DNA of 64,000 nt from Orientallactaga sibirica (GCA_036365145.1 JAEOAD010002183.1:1612001-1676000); one strand, 5' to 3'. Shown: positions 1 through 11,664, numbered from the stretch's first letter. Numbers and translations: made by a program. Notes: generated by a model not told the origin, from the letters alone.

Positions 1-39
1 GAAGTTTAAGTACAATGTTGAAGAGCAGTTATCTTAGGA

Positions 40-192
40 ATTCTTGAGTCTCTGGTCCCCACAGGACTAGGGTTATACACATGAGTGGCCATGCCCAGCA
101 GTTTATGTAGGTTCTGGAGGCTTCAGGAGCCATTAAACCCTCATGCTTGTGCAGGAAGCACACTTACCTGCTGGCCATCTCTCCAGTCCTAA
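40..192 (-). mobile_element. B4-like SINE, minus strand
   Basis: Read on the minus strand, it opens with a tRNA-like head (GGACTGGAGAGATGGCCAGC) followed by degenerate B1-like sequence. The head end lies at about 190, next to 'ccatctctccagtcc'. Family assignment rests on the head and on length; no clear target duplication was found. Confidence 0.6.
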
Positions 193-195
193 CTA

Positions 196-630
196 TGCTT
201 TTAGATTTAACAAAACCCTCAAATTTTATAATTTTACTAAGAAAAGTAAGTTGAGCATTTCTTAAGAACTCACTTACACTAATGATGTTAATTTGACTGT
301 TTTCCACCACCTTGACTACCATTGGGCCATTTACAGAGCTGCCTGTTAGGCCTTAGAATTTCATGGGTCTCATGGGTCCATTGACTCAGCACTACTTTGG
401 CTACTGTTGTTCCTGTACAAAATGGGCTGGATTTTGACTGACCTCCAAACGAACCTGGCAGTACAGGGGGGTTCACCAGAGGGCTACTTCCAAAAGAACT
501 GCGGATGTTATGCTTAGCCAGCAATAGGAAGATCCTGCAGTCTTGCTCCACTTCTCTCTATCCTCACAGCGAAGACTCAAATTTCAATCTAATGTAAACA
601 TTCTAGATCCATTTTAACACAGGTCTGATT
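196..630. other. Unique-looking stretch, no gene seen
   Basis: No repeat family was recognised. An open frame of 87 codons on the minus strand (288-551) has no recognisable domain, splice context or homologue that I can name, so I treat it as chance. Confidence 0.5.
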
Positions 631-635
631 CTGTA

Positions 636-867
636 ATTTAAAAAATGTTGTATTATTATTTGAAAGCAGAGAGATACAGACACATTGAGAGAGAGAGAGA
701 GAGAGAAATAGTATGGGTACACCAGGGCCTCCAGCCACTTCAAACAAATGAACTCAGATGCATGTGCCACTCTGTGCATATGGCTTATGTGGGTACTAGT
801 GAATTGAAACTTGGTCATTAGGTTTTTCAGGCAAGCACCTTAGCCACAGAGCCATCTCTCTAGCCCC
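636..867 (-). mobile_element. B2-like tRNA-derived SINE, minus strand
   Basis: On the + strand it runs from an AT-rich tail through a GA-rich block, then 'ccagggcctccagccact', to the complement of the Pol III head ('gagccatctctctagcccc'). The outer flanks 'ttctgtaattt' and 'ttttgtaattttt' look like a decayed target duplication. It sits directly before a second SINE in the same orientation. Confidence 0.85.
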
Positions 868-884
868 TAATTTTGTAATTTTTA

Positions 885-1104
885 AAATATGTTTTTATTT
901 ATTTATTTGAGATAGAGACAGATGGAAAGAAAGAAGCAGACTGAGAGAGTGAATTTGGCATGCCAGGGTCTCCTATCACTTCAAATGAACTTCAGATGAG
1001 TGCTCTACTTGGTGAATCTGGTTTTATGAGGGTACTGGGGAATTGAACTTGGGCCATCCGGCTTTGCAAGCAAGTGCCTTAACCACTAAGCCAACTCTCC
1101 AGCC
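885..1104 (-). mobile_element. B2-like tRNA-derived SINE, minus strand
   Basis: Same layout as its left neighbour: an ATTT-rich tail at 890-910, a GA-rich block, a 'gggaattgaacttgggcc' segment and the complement of the head at 1085-1104. It is clearly diverged from the youngest copies in the window, so probably older. Confidence 0.85.
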
Positions 1105-1517
1105 TGATTTCACAATATTTTAATCCATTACTTTTATAGGTTAGACATGGTATGTGCTTTTGACCTTTTTGGGTTTTTCTAAGTTTACCTCTAGCAGAGT
1201 TCAGAAAAGATGCTGTGGTTTGGCTATGGTTTGTCACTGCCACAGCTCATGTTGAGGCTTGTGGCAATGGTAGGAGATGAGGCATAGTGAGAAGTATTTG
1301 GATCCTGGGAACAGAGCCCTCATGAATGGATTGACTTCTCCAGTGAGTGAGTTCTTGCTGGATCGGTTACAGTAAGTGCAAACTGTGAGACTATTCCTTG
1401 GGTGTGTCCTCTGTATGAGCCCTAGCCCTCCCTCTCCTATAATAAGTAGAAACAGAATAGATGCCCATGGCATACTCTTAGACTTCCCAGTCACCAGAAC
1501 TGTGAGCCAAAATAAGC

Positions 1518-1520
<3 letters not shown>

Positions 1521-1550
<30 letters not shown>

Positions 1551-1568
1551 TGCACGTGTGTGTGTGTA
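1521..1568. repeat. (CT)n(GT)n microsatellite
   Basis: Short CT run passing into a GT run. It lies at the tail end of the B4 element to its right, a place where these SINEs often seed dinucleotide repeats. Confidence 0.85.
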
Positions 1569-1848
1569 CTGGCACACATGTGTGAGGGTGCACTGCACAC
1601 CAAAGGACAACCTTGAGTATTATCACAGGTGCCATCCATATTTTTTGAGCGATGATCTGTAATTTGTCTGGACCTCACCAGGTAGGCTAGACTAGCTGGT
1701 GTGTAAGCCCCAGGGATCCAACCTGTCCCTGCCTCCCCAGCTCTGGGATCACAGGCACACACTACCACACCTGGCTTTTGGGGACTGAACTCAGGTCAGC
1801 ATCCTTGCACAGAAAGTGCTTTACTCACTGAGCTATTTCCTGCCAACC
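1530..1848 (-). mobile_element. B4-like SINE inserted in MaLR LTR, minus strand
   Basis: It shows the B4 composite plan. The B1-like part reads as its complement ('ctgcctccccagctctggg ... cacacctggc') and the tRNA-like head lies at the right end ('tactcactgagctatttcc'). It interrupts the MaLR LTR, so it is the younger of the two. Confidence 0.75.
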
Positions 1849-1929
1849 AAAACAAACCTTTCTTTAATATAAAATTTACCTAGTCTCAGGTATTCTGTTA
1901 TAGAAAAAGAAAAAGACTAAGACTTTTTA

Positions 1930-2050
1930 TCTGTTCATTAAACATGTATTTATCGAATTTCACTATTTGCTTAGTAGTGGGCAAAGTGCTGAGTTTATGT
2001 AATGAATAAGACACTCTCTGCCCCCATGAAGTACATAACTGGTTGCAAAA
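1930..2050 (+). repeat. Ancient L2-like repeat fragment
   Basis: The order 'aacatgtatttatcga', 'gggcaaagtgctgagt', 'gaataagaca', 'tctgcccccatgaagta' follows an old mammal-wide repeat ('tttattgagc ... gtgctaggtgctggg ... ccctgccctcatggag'). I assign it to the L2 class from memory of that motif; the exact family is unsure. Confidence 0.45.
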
Positions 2051-2599
2051 CAGTCATGCAAAATAATAGTTTAGTTTCAGGGTGAATTTTGGTACTGTCA
2101 AAAGCATATGATTTAGGTCCTAACTATAAGTTTTAACTTGTTTTCTCCATAGTCTTTACTGGCGATGTTCCAATGATGTTCATTGCTATTCTGGACAAAT
2201 GAGTGCTGTGTGCCATAAAAATCTTACATGACTTCATTTAAATGTACCAAACTTAGACATAGTTTAGGGGTATCCTGAGTGCAAATGGTGAGAAGAATAT
2301 ACATATAGGAAGTAGGCAATAGGTTTATTCTAATGAGAAGTTCCCTGAGTAAGCAATTTTATAGAAAGAGGTTCCTATAATGATCATCCCTGAACCAAGT
2401 TTGAGAAAGCTGTCAGATGTTATTTTGCAAAGAAAGGTCAAATATAATGTTGAAAATGTTTAATTGCTACATGTCTATCATCTGACAATGCTTCAAGGCT
2501 AATAGCTCAGAGGTGGAAATTTAATAGCAGAATCTTTGGGATAGGCTTCTCTTTCCTTCCAGAACAGGAAATTCTATCTAATGTCAAGAAATAGCTAGT

Positions 2600-2938
2600 T
2601 TGTGTGTGTGTGTGCATGTTTGTATTGCATGTGTAGGTATACATATGTGTGTGCATGTATCTCTCTCTCTCCCCTCTCTGTATGCCAGATGAAAACCTCA
2701 GATATCATCTCCAGGAACATCATGGATCTTTTTTGAGACAGTTTTTCATTATCCCCGAACTCACCTATTAGACTATAGTGGCTAGCCAGTAAGTCCTAGG
2801 TGTCCTTCTGTCTCTGCCTCCCCAGGGCTAAGATTTACAGGTGCATGCCTCACCCATCATTTAATATGGGTTTTCGGCTTGAACTCAAATCCTCATTGAG
2901 AAATAAGCACTTTATTAACTGAGCCATCTCCTCAGTCT
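2600..2938 (-). mobile_element. B4-like SINE, minus strand
   Basis: It begins with a TG-rich tail (2600-2670), passes a B1-like complement ('gtctctgcctccccagggct') and ends with the head complement ('ttattaactgagccatctcc'). Moderately diverged. Confidence 0.75.
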
Positions 2939-2944
2939 TTAGAA

Positions 2945-3400
2945 ATATGTACATTTAATTATTTCTGATGTATTGTTAAGGAACACATTATCTGTCACAT
3001 GTGACCAGAGACTTGAACAAGAGAATACATTATTAGTTACTCATGATCTTTTACCTAAGTTTTACTGCCTATAGACTATAACAGATAGGAATTTGCTTAA
3101 AAGCCCTGCTACATATGGAAAGTTCCAGGGACACTGAATAACCAAAACAACCTTGAGAAAGTACAAAGCTAGAAGACTTACATTTCCTGATTCCAGATCT
3201 TGCTTCAGAGAAGGACTAACCAAACAGTATAGTGCTTGCATAAGTTGCAGAGAATAGTGGAATAGGATAGAATCCAGAAATAAACCCCTGCTCATGTTGT
3301 CAAATGTTTTTTTTGACAAGGATCCCAAGACAATTCAACTGGGATCCCAAAACAATTCAATTGAAGAAAAATAAAAACACCTTTTAAAAACATGGTAATG
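2945..3400. other. Unique stretch, no gene seen
   Basis: No known repeat and no credible exon. Open frames up to 96 codons on the minus strand run on into the adjacent SINE, which argues against coding. Confidence 0.45.
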
Positions 3401-3401
3401 G

Positions 3402-3547
3402 GGGAGCTGGCTCTGCAATTAAAGGCACTTACTCTGAAAGCCTGCTTACCCAAGTTCAATCCCCAGCATCCACGTAAAACCAGGCACAAAGTGGTACAAG
3501 TACCTGTAATCCCCATGCACATACAGTAATGGTAGGCAGAGCTACAG
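3402..3547 (+). mobile_element. B4/B2-like SINE remnant, plus strand
   Basis: The tRNA-like head 'gggggagctggctctgcaat' is followed by 'cccaagttcaatccccagca' (B-box region) and a degenerate body. It abuts the left LTR of the MaLR unit. Confidence 0.6.
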
Positions 3548-5117
3548 GTTGCAGTTACCTTCTTGCTGCTAGTAGAAAGCACCCAACCTAAATCACCTGA
3601 TGGGAAGAAAGCAAATTGCTAACAGCTGGTAACCTAGCATTTGGAACACACGAGTTTATGGGGGACACCTAATTCAAACCATCACATTCTGCAATTATAA
3701 TGCATTAGGTCCAACTTTAATTTCCATAGTTTTTATCAATCTCAATCCTATTCAATCATGTCCATAGTCTACAATCTCATAACTATTAGCCTGTAAAACC
3801 CAAAAAGAACAAAAAACATAATGACACAGAATAAACATTCACACTACAAACATTGGCAATGGACATAGCAAAGATACAAGTTTTAAAATGAGCAGGGAAA
3901 ATGTCAAGTTCCATATATCCAAGTCGACGTTTCTAAGTAGTGACAAAATCTGGAGTTCCAATTCTACACCTCCAGCTAGGCTACTCAAAACCCCAAAGAA
4001 CTCTATCTGAGCTTTTAAGTCTTCTTGGCAGCCATCCCATGGTCTTGGCATCTCTGCTACAACCCATAATTCATCCTTGTGGCTCCACTGGGCCTCCATG
4101 CAGGGACTTCCAACAACCCTTCTTCACACTGCCCATGGCCATTTCCAAAAATAAAACCACATTGCACACCCAAGGACCCTCTCTTTCCTGAATTGGTTAT
4201 GATTCATAGTACTAGGTGGACTACCAACGTTTTAATCTGGGGAAAAATAAAACCAGCTTTGAAGAGCAGAGCACTCTTCTCCAAAGAGTCTGCATTCTTT
4301 CTGTTGTCCCAATGTGGAACAGGTGGTCCAATCTCAATGGTTATAATCTCTCAAACAATTGTAGCTGAACATAGCTGTTGTCTTTAGCTCAAAGCTTTCA
4401 TTTCTGTTTTTTACCATATTCATGTGCTCACCCCAGTCCATTTCTACACTACACAACTCTGTATAAGCTTTTAGAACACAGAAAGATAGAATTCAGCAAG
4501 CCTCTCACAAAAACTGCTTCTAGACCAGTCCCAACAAAGTTCTTTCTTCCTCTCATAAGTCAAACCTCACAGTTAATAGTTCTTGCTGCATTCATGTCTT
4601 TCCACTTTAACCACAATGGTCCATGAAACTCTACCTTCAACACTGTAAAGTGTCTCTTAGGCCAAGGTTTCAAATACTTCCACATTCCTCCCACAAATCA
4701 GTTCCAAGTGGCCAAAAGGCATGCAGTCAGGATTCTAGCTACAATGATTCCCATTTTTTGTACCAGTTTTACTGTTGCATTTACCTTCTCCCTGCACATA
4801 GAAAGCACCCAATCAAAAAAAAGCTGATGAGAAGAAAAAAAATTATTTTAGCTTATAGGCATAAGGTTGAAGCTCCATGATGGCAGGGGAAATGATGACA
4901 TCAGCAATGTGTGGGCATCACCTCTTGGCCAATATCAGGAAGACAATAGTAGGAGAGTATCTATACACTGCCAAGAGGAAGGTGACTATAACACCCATAG
5001 CAGACCCCAAATAACACATCTTCTTCAGGAGGCTTTAATTCCCAAATTACCACAAGCTAGTCACCTAGCATTCAGAATATATGAGTTTATGGGGGATACC
5101 TACTTCAAACCACCATA
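3548..5117 (-). mobile_element. Decayed MaLR element with two LTRs, minus strand
   Basis: Two direct copies of an LTR flank about 1.08 kb of non-coding sequence. The right LTR (about 4772-5117) is the 5' LTR on the minus strand and starts TATGGTGGTTTGAAGTAGG. The left LTR (about 3548-3686) is the 3' one and lacks roughly 200 bp of its middle. Next to the right LTR, 'ttttttgtaccagttttac' is a worn tRNA-Leu-type primer site. The internal region matches the better preserved copy at 24260-26244 in order and content ('atgcagggacttccaacaa', 'ccatttccaaaaataaaacc'). No gag or pol frame is visible, as expected for MaLR. Confidence 0.75.
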
Positions 5118-5224
5118 CCATATGAATCCCAAAGTTCACAGGCCATCTAGGCTGGTTTTTCTAATGGAAAAACAACAAAAGGAGAGGACTGACAGATATG
5201 AGTGAATAAATAAAATGGAATAGA

Positions 5225-5240
5225 TGATACATAGATAGAT

Positions 5241-5274
<34 letters not shown>

Positions 5275-5281
5275 GATAGAT
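5225..5281. repeat. (GATA)n microsatellite
   Basis: About ten near-perfect gata units, with interruptions at both ends. Confidence 0.95.
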
Positions 5282-5396
5282 GATGTAAAATGGTGTACTT
5301 TGGGAAACAATTTAGTAGATCATAAAATAATTCATTAGAGAATTACCAAATAACCCATGAATACCCAAGAGAAGGTAAAATATGTCCACATAAAGG

Positions 5397-5397
<1 letters not shown>

Positions 5398-5458
<61 letters not shown>
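5398..5458. repeat. (TA)n microsatellite
   Basis: About 25 consecutive TA units with one 'tg' interruption at the right end. It lies 120 bp from the GATA repeat. Confidence 0.95.
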
Positions 5459-6041
5459 GGATAGATAGTAGCATCATTTATAACAACCAAAAAGTAGAAT
5501 TCTAACACTCTAAATGTCTACAAACTATTGAATATGCTAAGTAACTAGTCAGCTGTTAGCAGGCTTGAAGCTGATTGAGGATGGAGTCCTTCCTTTCTAG
5601 CATCACTCTATTGTCACTGACCCTAGAAGTTCACTACCCATCATCTCTACTAATACAAACAAGCAGACAAATTAGAGGAAAAAAAGGGGGGGTTATTTAA
5701 ACCTAAAATAGATGTGATAACCTGGGCAAAATAGAACCCTTTATGATGTGCTTATACCCCTGACTTCTGTGATAGATGAAGCACACATGCTATAGGTATC
5801 AACCCAAAGATTCCTGCATAGAAGAATGTTCAATAATGCCTGTCTAAGCTAGGATGAGCTCTCTTCTATGGGGCTTCTGAGAGATGCCAGACTTCTCCAG
5901 TAAGATTCTACGTGAGAGTGATCTATGCTGTGGGGTCATGGTTTTCTCCAGGCCTAGCACATCCCTGCACTTGTGGCCCAGGCATGCAGATGAGGCTTTG
6001 TTGCTCTCATCTCTTTGGTTCTGTCCTGGTTGTGATATTCT

Positions 6042-6186
6042 CTTGGACTGTCAGTTCCTGTTTTTAGTCCTTCTGGGATGCTGCCCAAAATCCAAAATGC
6101 TTGCTCTAAAATAATTTGCTTCATTCATAGCCACACTCCTCCTTAAAGCAGATTTCAAACTGGGCTTGACTCTCAGTCGATCTCTT
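6042..6186. repeat. Left copy of a long direct repeat flanking an L1
   Basis: About 144 bp, from 'ttggactgtcagttcctg' to 'cagtcgatctctt'. It recurs at 7318-7461 with about ten differences by eye. The L1 3' poly-T end begins immediately after it. This is the arrangement of an extra-long target-site duplication. Confidence 0.85.
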
Positions 6187-7317
6187 TTTTATTAATTTAA
6201 TTTTTTGTTGACAACTTCCATAATTGTAGACAATAGCCCATGGTAATTCCTTCCCTCCCCCACTTTCCCCTTTGAAATTCCACTCTCCATCATATCCTCC
6301 TCCCCTCTCAATCAATCTCTCTTTTATTTTGATGTCATGATCTTTTCCCCTTATAATGGGGGTCCTGTGTAGGTAGTGTCAGGCACTATGAGGTCATGGA
6401 TATTCAGGCCATTTTGTGTCTGGGGGAGCTCATTGTAAGGAGTCCTGTCCTTCCTTTGGCTTTTACGTTCTTTCTGCCACCTCTTCCGCAATGGACCCTG
6501 AGCCTTGGAAGATGTGATAGAGATATTTCAGTGCTGAGCACTCCTCTGTCACTTCTTCTCAGCACTATGGTGCCTTCTGAGTCATCCCAAGGTCACCACC
6601 ATCTGAAAAGAGAAGCTTCTCTAACCAAAAGTGAGAGTAGCATTAATATATGGGTATGGACATTAAGAGAAGTGCTTACTGGGCAGTTTGGTGAGTATAG
6701 TATATACATTTAGCCAGACACCAGCAGATGTTGTGCCCCTAGGGCTCATGACTACCCCTTTTGTAGGTTTTCAGTATCAGGGATTCCCTCCCACAGAGCA
6801 GGCCTCCAGTCCAATTAGAGATCAGTTGGTTTCCCCCATCACAGACATGACACTATTGAACCCATTGGCCCATTTGGCCTGGGTGGCTAAATTTAAAGCT
6901 TGCAGTGTCCACTGTTAAGTATGTCCACTGGTGATTTCTGTATTTTCCATTGAATTGCATGCAGTATAACTTTTTCTAGCTTTCTGTCATCTGGTCTACA
7001 AGGAGGAGGTTTTCAACTCAGCTCCAGCAGGATTTCTCAGTGACCTTGCAGCCCAAGTATGTGGAGTCTTCAGCAATAGGATCTTACCATCTATTCCTGG
7101 TGGGAAACCAAGGGCCTTGGCAATGGCCTATAATGTTTTAGGTGTTTCAGTGACTTCCCTGGCCAACAACTCACTGGAAGGTATCCCATTCTTGGCACTG
7201 AAAATTTTCTAGTAACAATCTATGGCTTCTGAGTGTTCCATTGTCCAAAAAAGTAGGTTTCCATATGACTTATTCATATCCTCTTAGATTTTGATTAGCC
7301 CTCCCTGAACCTTTCCT
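6187..7317 (-). mobile_element. 5'-truncated L1 3'-end copy, minus strand
   Basis: The left edge is T-rich (complement of the poly-A tail), then 'tttgttgacaacttccata'. The body aligns throughout with 15792-17229 ('ctgaaaagagaagcttctct', 'caacaactcactggaag') and weakly with the 3' UTR of the large L1 at 37072. The right edge is a 5' truncation at about 7317. It matches no coding part of L1, so the family call rests on these paralogues, the poly-T end and the truncation pattern. Open frames of 105 and 76 codons on the + strand are antisense to the element. Confidence 0.7.
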
Positions 7318-7461
7318 TTTGGACTGTCACTTCCTGTTTTTAGTCCTTCTGGGATGCTGCCCCAAATCCAAAATGCTTGTTCTGAAATAATTTGCTTCAT
7401 TCACAGTCACACTCCTCCTTAAAGCAGATTTCAACCTGGGCCTGACTCCAAGTGATCTCTT
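7318..7461. repeat. Right copy of the long direct repeat
   Basis: From 'ttggactgtcacttcctg' to 'aagtgatctctt'. It matches 6042-6186 in the same orientation. Confidence 0.85.
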
Positions 7462-7770
7462 AATTGAATGTAATAATCAATAAACTTGAATGGGAAAATT
7501 ACATCTTTATTTTTCCTAATCTCTGATGGAAGTTTGTCATTTCCTCTGATTATGTAGCCTATACATACCGCAATAACATTGACAGTCCCTATGATGATCA
7601 TAATTTAAAAATCATAATTTTATATCATGTTACAGCTATCACAGGTATTTCAAAATATTGTTTGTGACCATCACTACTTCAAAATGACAGTAATTGTTAT
7701 GTCTGCCATGAATCATCTCATTTAGTGAATTAATAGAGGACTGAGTGAATTATTTCACTTTAAAGTACTT

Positions 7771-8140
7771 TAAGAGACTGGAGAGATGGCTCAGTTAGTA
7801 AAGTGCTTACCATACAGGCATGAGGACCTGAATGTGGATCCCTAGCATTTACATAAAAGCAAGGTATGGTGGCGAGCAATGATCACACTAGCACTGGGGA
7901 GGGGGGTGATAAGAGGATTTATGGGGCTGGAGAGCATATCTATCTGAATTGTTAGGCTCTATGTTTAGTGAGAGCCCCTGTCTCAAAATTAAGGTCGAAA
8001 GCAATTGAGGACAGTATGTGATGTTGACCTCTGGCCTCCACAAATACATTAGCACTTGTACACATCCACACATACACCCATACATATGAACATACATACA
8101 TACACATGCACACCACACACATACACATGCTTGCAGAAAT
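7771..8140 (+). mobile_element. B4-like SINE, plus strand
   Basis: The head 'gagactggagagatggctca' is followed by a B1-like middle ('gcaaggtatggtggcgagca', 'tgtctcaaaatt') and a CA/TACA-rich tail from 8060. Long and moderately diverged. Confidence 0.8.
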
Positions 8141-8234
8141 ATAAAGAAAACTAAATTTCAATACAGATGTCTTCTACTGCAATACTATGAATTTTCTATG
8201 TGCATTAATACACTTTGTGAGAAGGTGTCTGTAC

Positions 8235-8700
8235 TAGTTTTTATTGATGCTGTAATAAAATACTCAAATTTTAGTGGCTTAAAACAGTGGAACTTAATAT
8301 CTGCATGCTATAAATTTCATAGACCACATTGACTGCCCAAAGGGTGGTGGTACAAAGGGTCAAAATCTCCTCTAACTCAAGCCCTGGTCTACTCTGTGCT
8401 TGCCTGGTCCTGGTACTCCTGCTACGTTGTGCTGGTCTCAGGCTACACCTTTGCAGTCAGATTGGACGGACTCCCTGTGAGAAGCAAATCCATTCCCTTC
8501 TTTCTCATCTGGGCAACCCCCTCTGCTGACCTCAGCACATCCTCCCTACTTCCCCTGTGCCTCTCTGTTCATCCACTGGACACATGTGTCCCCACCGTGT
8601 GCCTCCACATTGCTGCCCATCTATGGACTTTATTTCTGCTCTGAGTCATTTACTTTTCATTCCTCCAATTGGAATATAAGCTTCTTGAAGACATATCTGA
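8235..8700 (+). repeat. Ancient interspersed repeat, probably LTR-derived
   Basis: The stretch 'gatgctgtaataaaatactc' followed by 'tagtggcttaaaacagtgg' is a familiar eutherian repeat motif (ctgctgtaacaaattacc ... gtggcttaaaac). The rest is too worn to place. Open frames of 66 and 82 codons overlap it and are not supported as coding. Confidence 0.4.
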
Positions 8701-8971
8701 GCCCTTTGTTATGCTTATCTATGGCCTGTAGCTGACTTAATCCAAACCATTGTAAAAATTTATGTTGTATTAAATGTCAAGTTGACAGGCTATAGAATTG
8801 TGTATTGTGCTCTGAGGTCTCTGAGAACTTACTGGTATCCCAAGGGTAAATGTCTAGTTTGTTGTGTGACAGGACCAGCATTCCCTAAAATGAAAACTAG
8901 AAGCAAGTAGAATTTAATAAAATTCGAGGGCTAAGACTGAAATGTGGAAAGAAAAAAATATATTAGAATGT

Positions 8972-9260
8972 TTCTGAGGTGGAAAGACAGTACAGTTGGT
9001 AAAGTACTTGCCTTGCAAGCATGGGAATCTGAGCTCGCTCACCAGAACCCACATTTTAAAAAAGGCTGGGGATGGTGGTGTGCATTCACAATTCCAGTGC
9101 TAAGGAGGAGGAGACAGGCAGATCCATGCAGCTTGCTCATCAGCCTAGCCTAATAAGTGAGCTCTAGACCATGGAGAGACTCTTTCTGAAAAGGTAAACA
9201 GTGTTCTTAAGGAACACTGGAACACTACACCAGGTTGTCCTCTAGCCTTCACAAGTGCTT

Positions 9261-9303
<43 letters not shown>
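8972..9303 (+). mobile_element. B4-like SINE ending in (CA)n, plus strand
   Basis: The head starts near 'tgaggtggaaagacagtaca', followed by 'aagtacttgccttgcaagca' and a B1-like part ('ggctggggatggtggtgtgc'). The element ends in a CA run. Confidence 0.75.
9262..9303. repeat. (CA)n microsatellite
   Basis: About 21 CA units forming the 3' tail of the B4 element. Confidence 0.95.
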
Positions 9304-9305
<2 letters not shown>

Positions 9306-11442
9306 ACATTACTATTTTGGGCATGCAGCTAAAATTTATTTCATGACAAGTGTCCTAGAGCCCAGACTCTGAGCAAACCACATGTCCTGGGGAAGCCATG
9401 ATCTGTCAGAGAAATCATGTGAACCTTAATGAAATGGGCCCATACCTAAGTGGGTATCCTTTCTTCATCAGCATTCAACAAACTAGCCATTTCCCCTTAG
9501 GGTACCAGAAAGCTCTCAGAGACCTCTGAGCACAATACACAGGGGACTGGAGGTCTGAAGGAGGACAGGCTGGATTTCTGAACTTATTAGTGAACAATGA
9601 AATCTTGACACTTTATACCCTCAACTGTGAAGAAAGGCAGCCTAGCTTCATCAAAAACTTGTAAGGCTCAAAACAGTTGTAAAAATTAAAGAATAACATG
9701 TGACTTTTGAAACTAGAAACTTAATGCCCTCCATTTTCATACCCACTGAGCTTCACATGAATGTAATCTGTCTCTATTTCTTTGCCTGATTTCTGTGTTA
9801 TTTTCTCCAATAAAATTAAATGTAGCCCAATTATTGTTCTGAAAGTCAAAATACATACTTTTGGCCCTGTGAGTTTACCATTAACCAGCAGCATGATGCT
9901 GCTAAGTTATTCAACTTCACCTGCAAATGTTGTACAGATTTAGATGTCTGGGGCTCCAGGCACATAGTTTAATAGATGTCACTGAAAAACTATGGTATTC
10001 TGCATTTTAAATAAACACTGGCTGATTCTTACCATCAACAGGCCCCTGGATCCAAGAATTGCATTCTGCTGGTTCACCCTCCCAGTGAAAAGCTCCCAAG
10101 ATCTTTACTTTTAAAATTGCAGGGCATCTAGGGGTCAAGTTGTGGACTTTGCTTTTTAGTGTTTAACAACTGGTTTGTGTAAGTGGTATCCTTTTTATCT
10201 GTAACATTCTCTTTAGAAAGTGACAATTTTCTCCCTTGAAAAATCAACACTGGGGATTTTTGTTTTGTTTTCTATCTCATTGCACTGGTGTAAAAACAAG
10301 TTCTTTTGCACAAAAACAAGTTCACTAAACATTAATCCTTTCAGCCAACTACTGAAGTTTTAATTGCACCTTAACATTGTTCTTCCAAGAAGTTTGACTA
10401 GAATATTTTTGTATGAATAAAACTCTGAAACTCAGGGTAGGTAAAAGAAGCAATGTCCCAGGGACTAGCTTAAGGTAAGAGCAGATAGAGTCGGCATGTT
10501 AACCCACAGGTGCAGTGCTCTTCCTATTCGCTGGGATTTAACTACAGAGAAAGGATGATCTCCTCAAACGTTTCTTCTGACAACTTTCATGCCTTTGGAA
10601 TTTATCCATCTCCTTCAGAGAGTCTGAAATCCAAAGAGTTCATTTCTGTGCTGGCAAACTGAAGGTGGAAACTATGGTGGGAGCTATCGGGTCTTACATT
10701 TAAGGATAACAATCTTGTAATTTTTTTTCTGCCAAAGAAATTTATTAAAAATAAAAATATGTAAAATAGATTTAAAGTCTGCTTTGCACAAGTCTGCATG
10801 TCTGTACATGTGTTGAGTGAGTGTGCTCATCACAAACATGTTCTAAACTCAGGGTAGCATCTTATAGAACACAGTGAGAGGCCTGCAGCATTCTCTGCTT
10901 ACCTGGCATGAGAGTGCAGAAAGATACAGAGCCATGCCTTGCAAGTGGCTGCATGTTCTTTTCCTTGATATCAGCCAGTCTGGTACGTTTAGGCCCTGGG
11001 GAAGCACTGGTGCAGAGGCTGAAATCTTCCTGGGACATACCTGTCAGGCTGATGGATAGGAATGCTTCTCAAATGTCTGACCACTTTGCCTGTTAGAAGC
11101 CTACCAGATGAAAGCTTTCCAGGCTGACTCCTCAAAAAACTCAGTGTCACACACTGGGAATGGGAATGGCTGTGGAGAGAAATGAAGGATGCAAGATTTG
11201 TCCACAGAGAGGATAGCATTAGTTTTAGATGTTTGGAAAACCCTGATGACTTGTTTGGTCTGATTTCTGTAAGCAGCAAAAGCAATTATCTTGGTGTCAT
11301 CTTAATTACCTTCTGTAAAAAGGGGGAAAAGCTAGCAATGGCAACAGTTAATTTGCATTGTCAATTATTTTTCTTCTTTCTAGGAATTCATCTCACGAAG
11401 CCTATTAAGACCATTTGTGTTCCCTTAAAAATTAATTTTGTT
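9304..11442. other. Unique stretch, no gene seen
   Basis: About 2.1 kb with no recognised repeat. Minus-strand reading near 10760-10720 shows an AATAAA followed about 17 nt later by eight A residues, as at a processed transcript end, but I cannot link it to any gene. Open frames of 60-98 codons (10874-11285) overlap on both strands and look like chance. Confidence 0.45.
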
Positions 11443-11458
11443 AGGTTTATTCATTTCT

Positions 11459-11648
11459 TTTTATTTTTTTATTTAAGACAGAGACAAAGAGAGAGAGAAT
11501 GGTTGTGCCAGGGCCTCCAGCCACTGCAATGAACTCCAGATGTGTGTGCCCCTTTGTGCATCTGGCTTACGTGGGGCCTGGAGAATCAAACTGGGGTCAT
11601 TAGGCTTCACAGGCATGTGCCTTAACAGCTAAGCCATCTCTACAGCCC
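11459..11648 (-). mobile_element. B2-like SINE with 16-bp TSD, minus strand
   Basis: T/A-rich tail, GA block, 'ccagggcctccagccactgc' and head complement 'ctaagccatctctacagccc'. The flanks 'aggtttattcatttct' (11443-11458 and 11649-11664) are identical, fixing the insertion edges. Confidence 0.92.
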
Positions 11649-11664
11649 AGGTTTATTCATTTCT

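Larger units (their letters stand above)
1211..1922 (+). mobile_element. MaLR (MST-like) LTR split by a B4 SINE
   Basis: It starts 'tgctgtggtttggctatggt', the typical 5' edge of MST/MaLR LTRs, and continues through 'gaactgtgagccaaaataag' near 1500. Sequence resumes after the B4 insertion at about 1849 with 'aaacaaacctttctttaat'. MaLR elements are non-autonomous members of the ERVL lineage. Only one LTR is seen, so I read it as a solo LTR. The end near 1922 is approximate. Confidence 0.65.

Noticed and set aside
1234..1635. 133-codon frame with a His/Thr repeat stretch
   Set aside because: It translates a CT/GT microsatellite inside a MaLR LTR and a SINE.
5225..5458. CRISPR-like or satellite array
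   Set aside because: Only simple GATA and TA microsatellites are present; there are no spaced repeats.
10602..10799. Possible processed pseudogene 3' end on the minus strand
   Set aside because: AATAAA followed by A8 is suggestive, but I recognise no gene body upstream and no flanking duplication.
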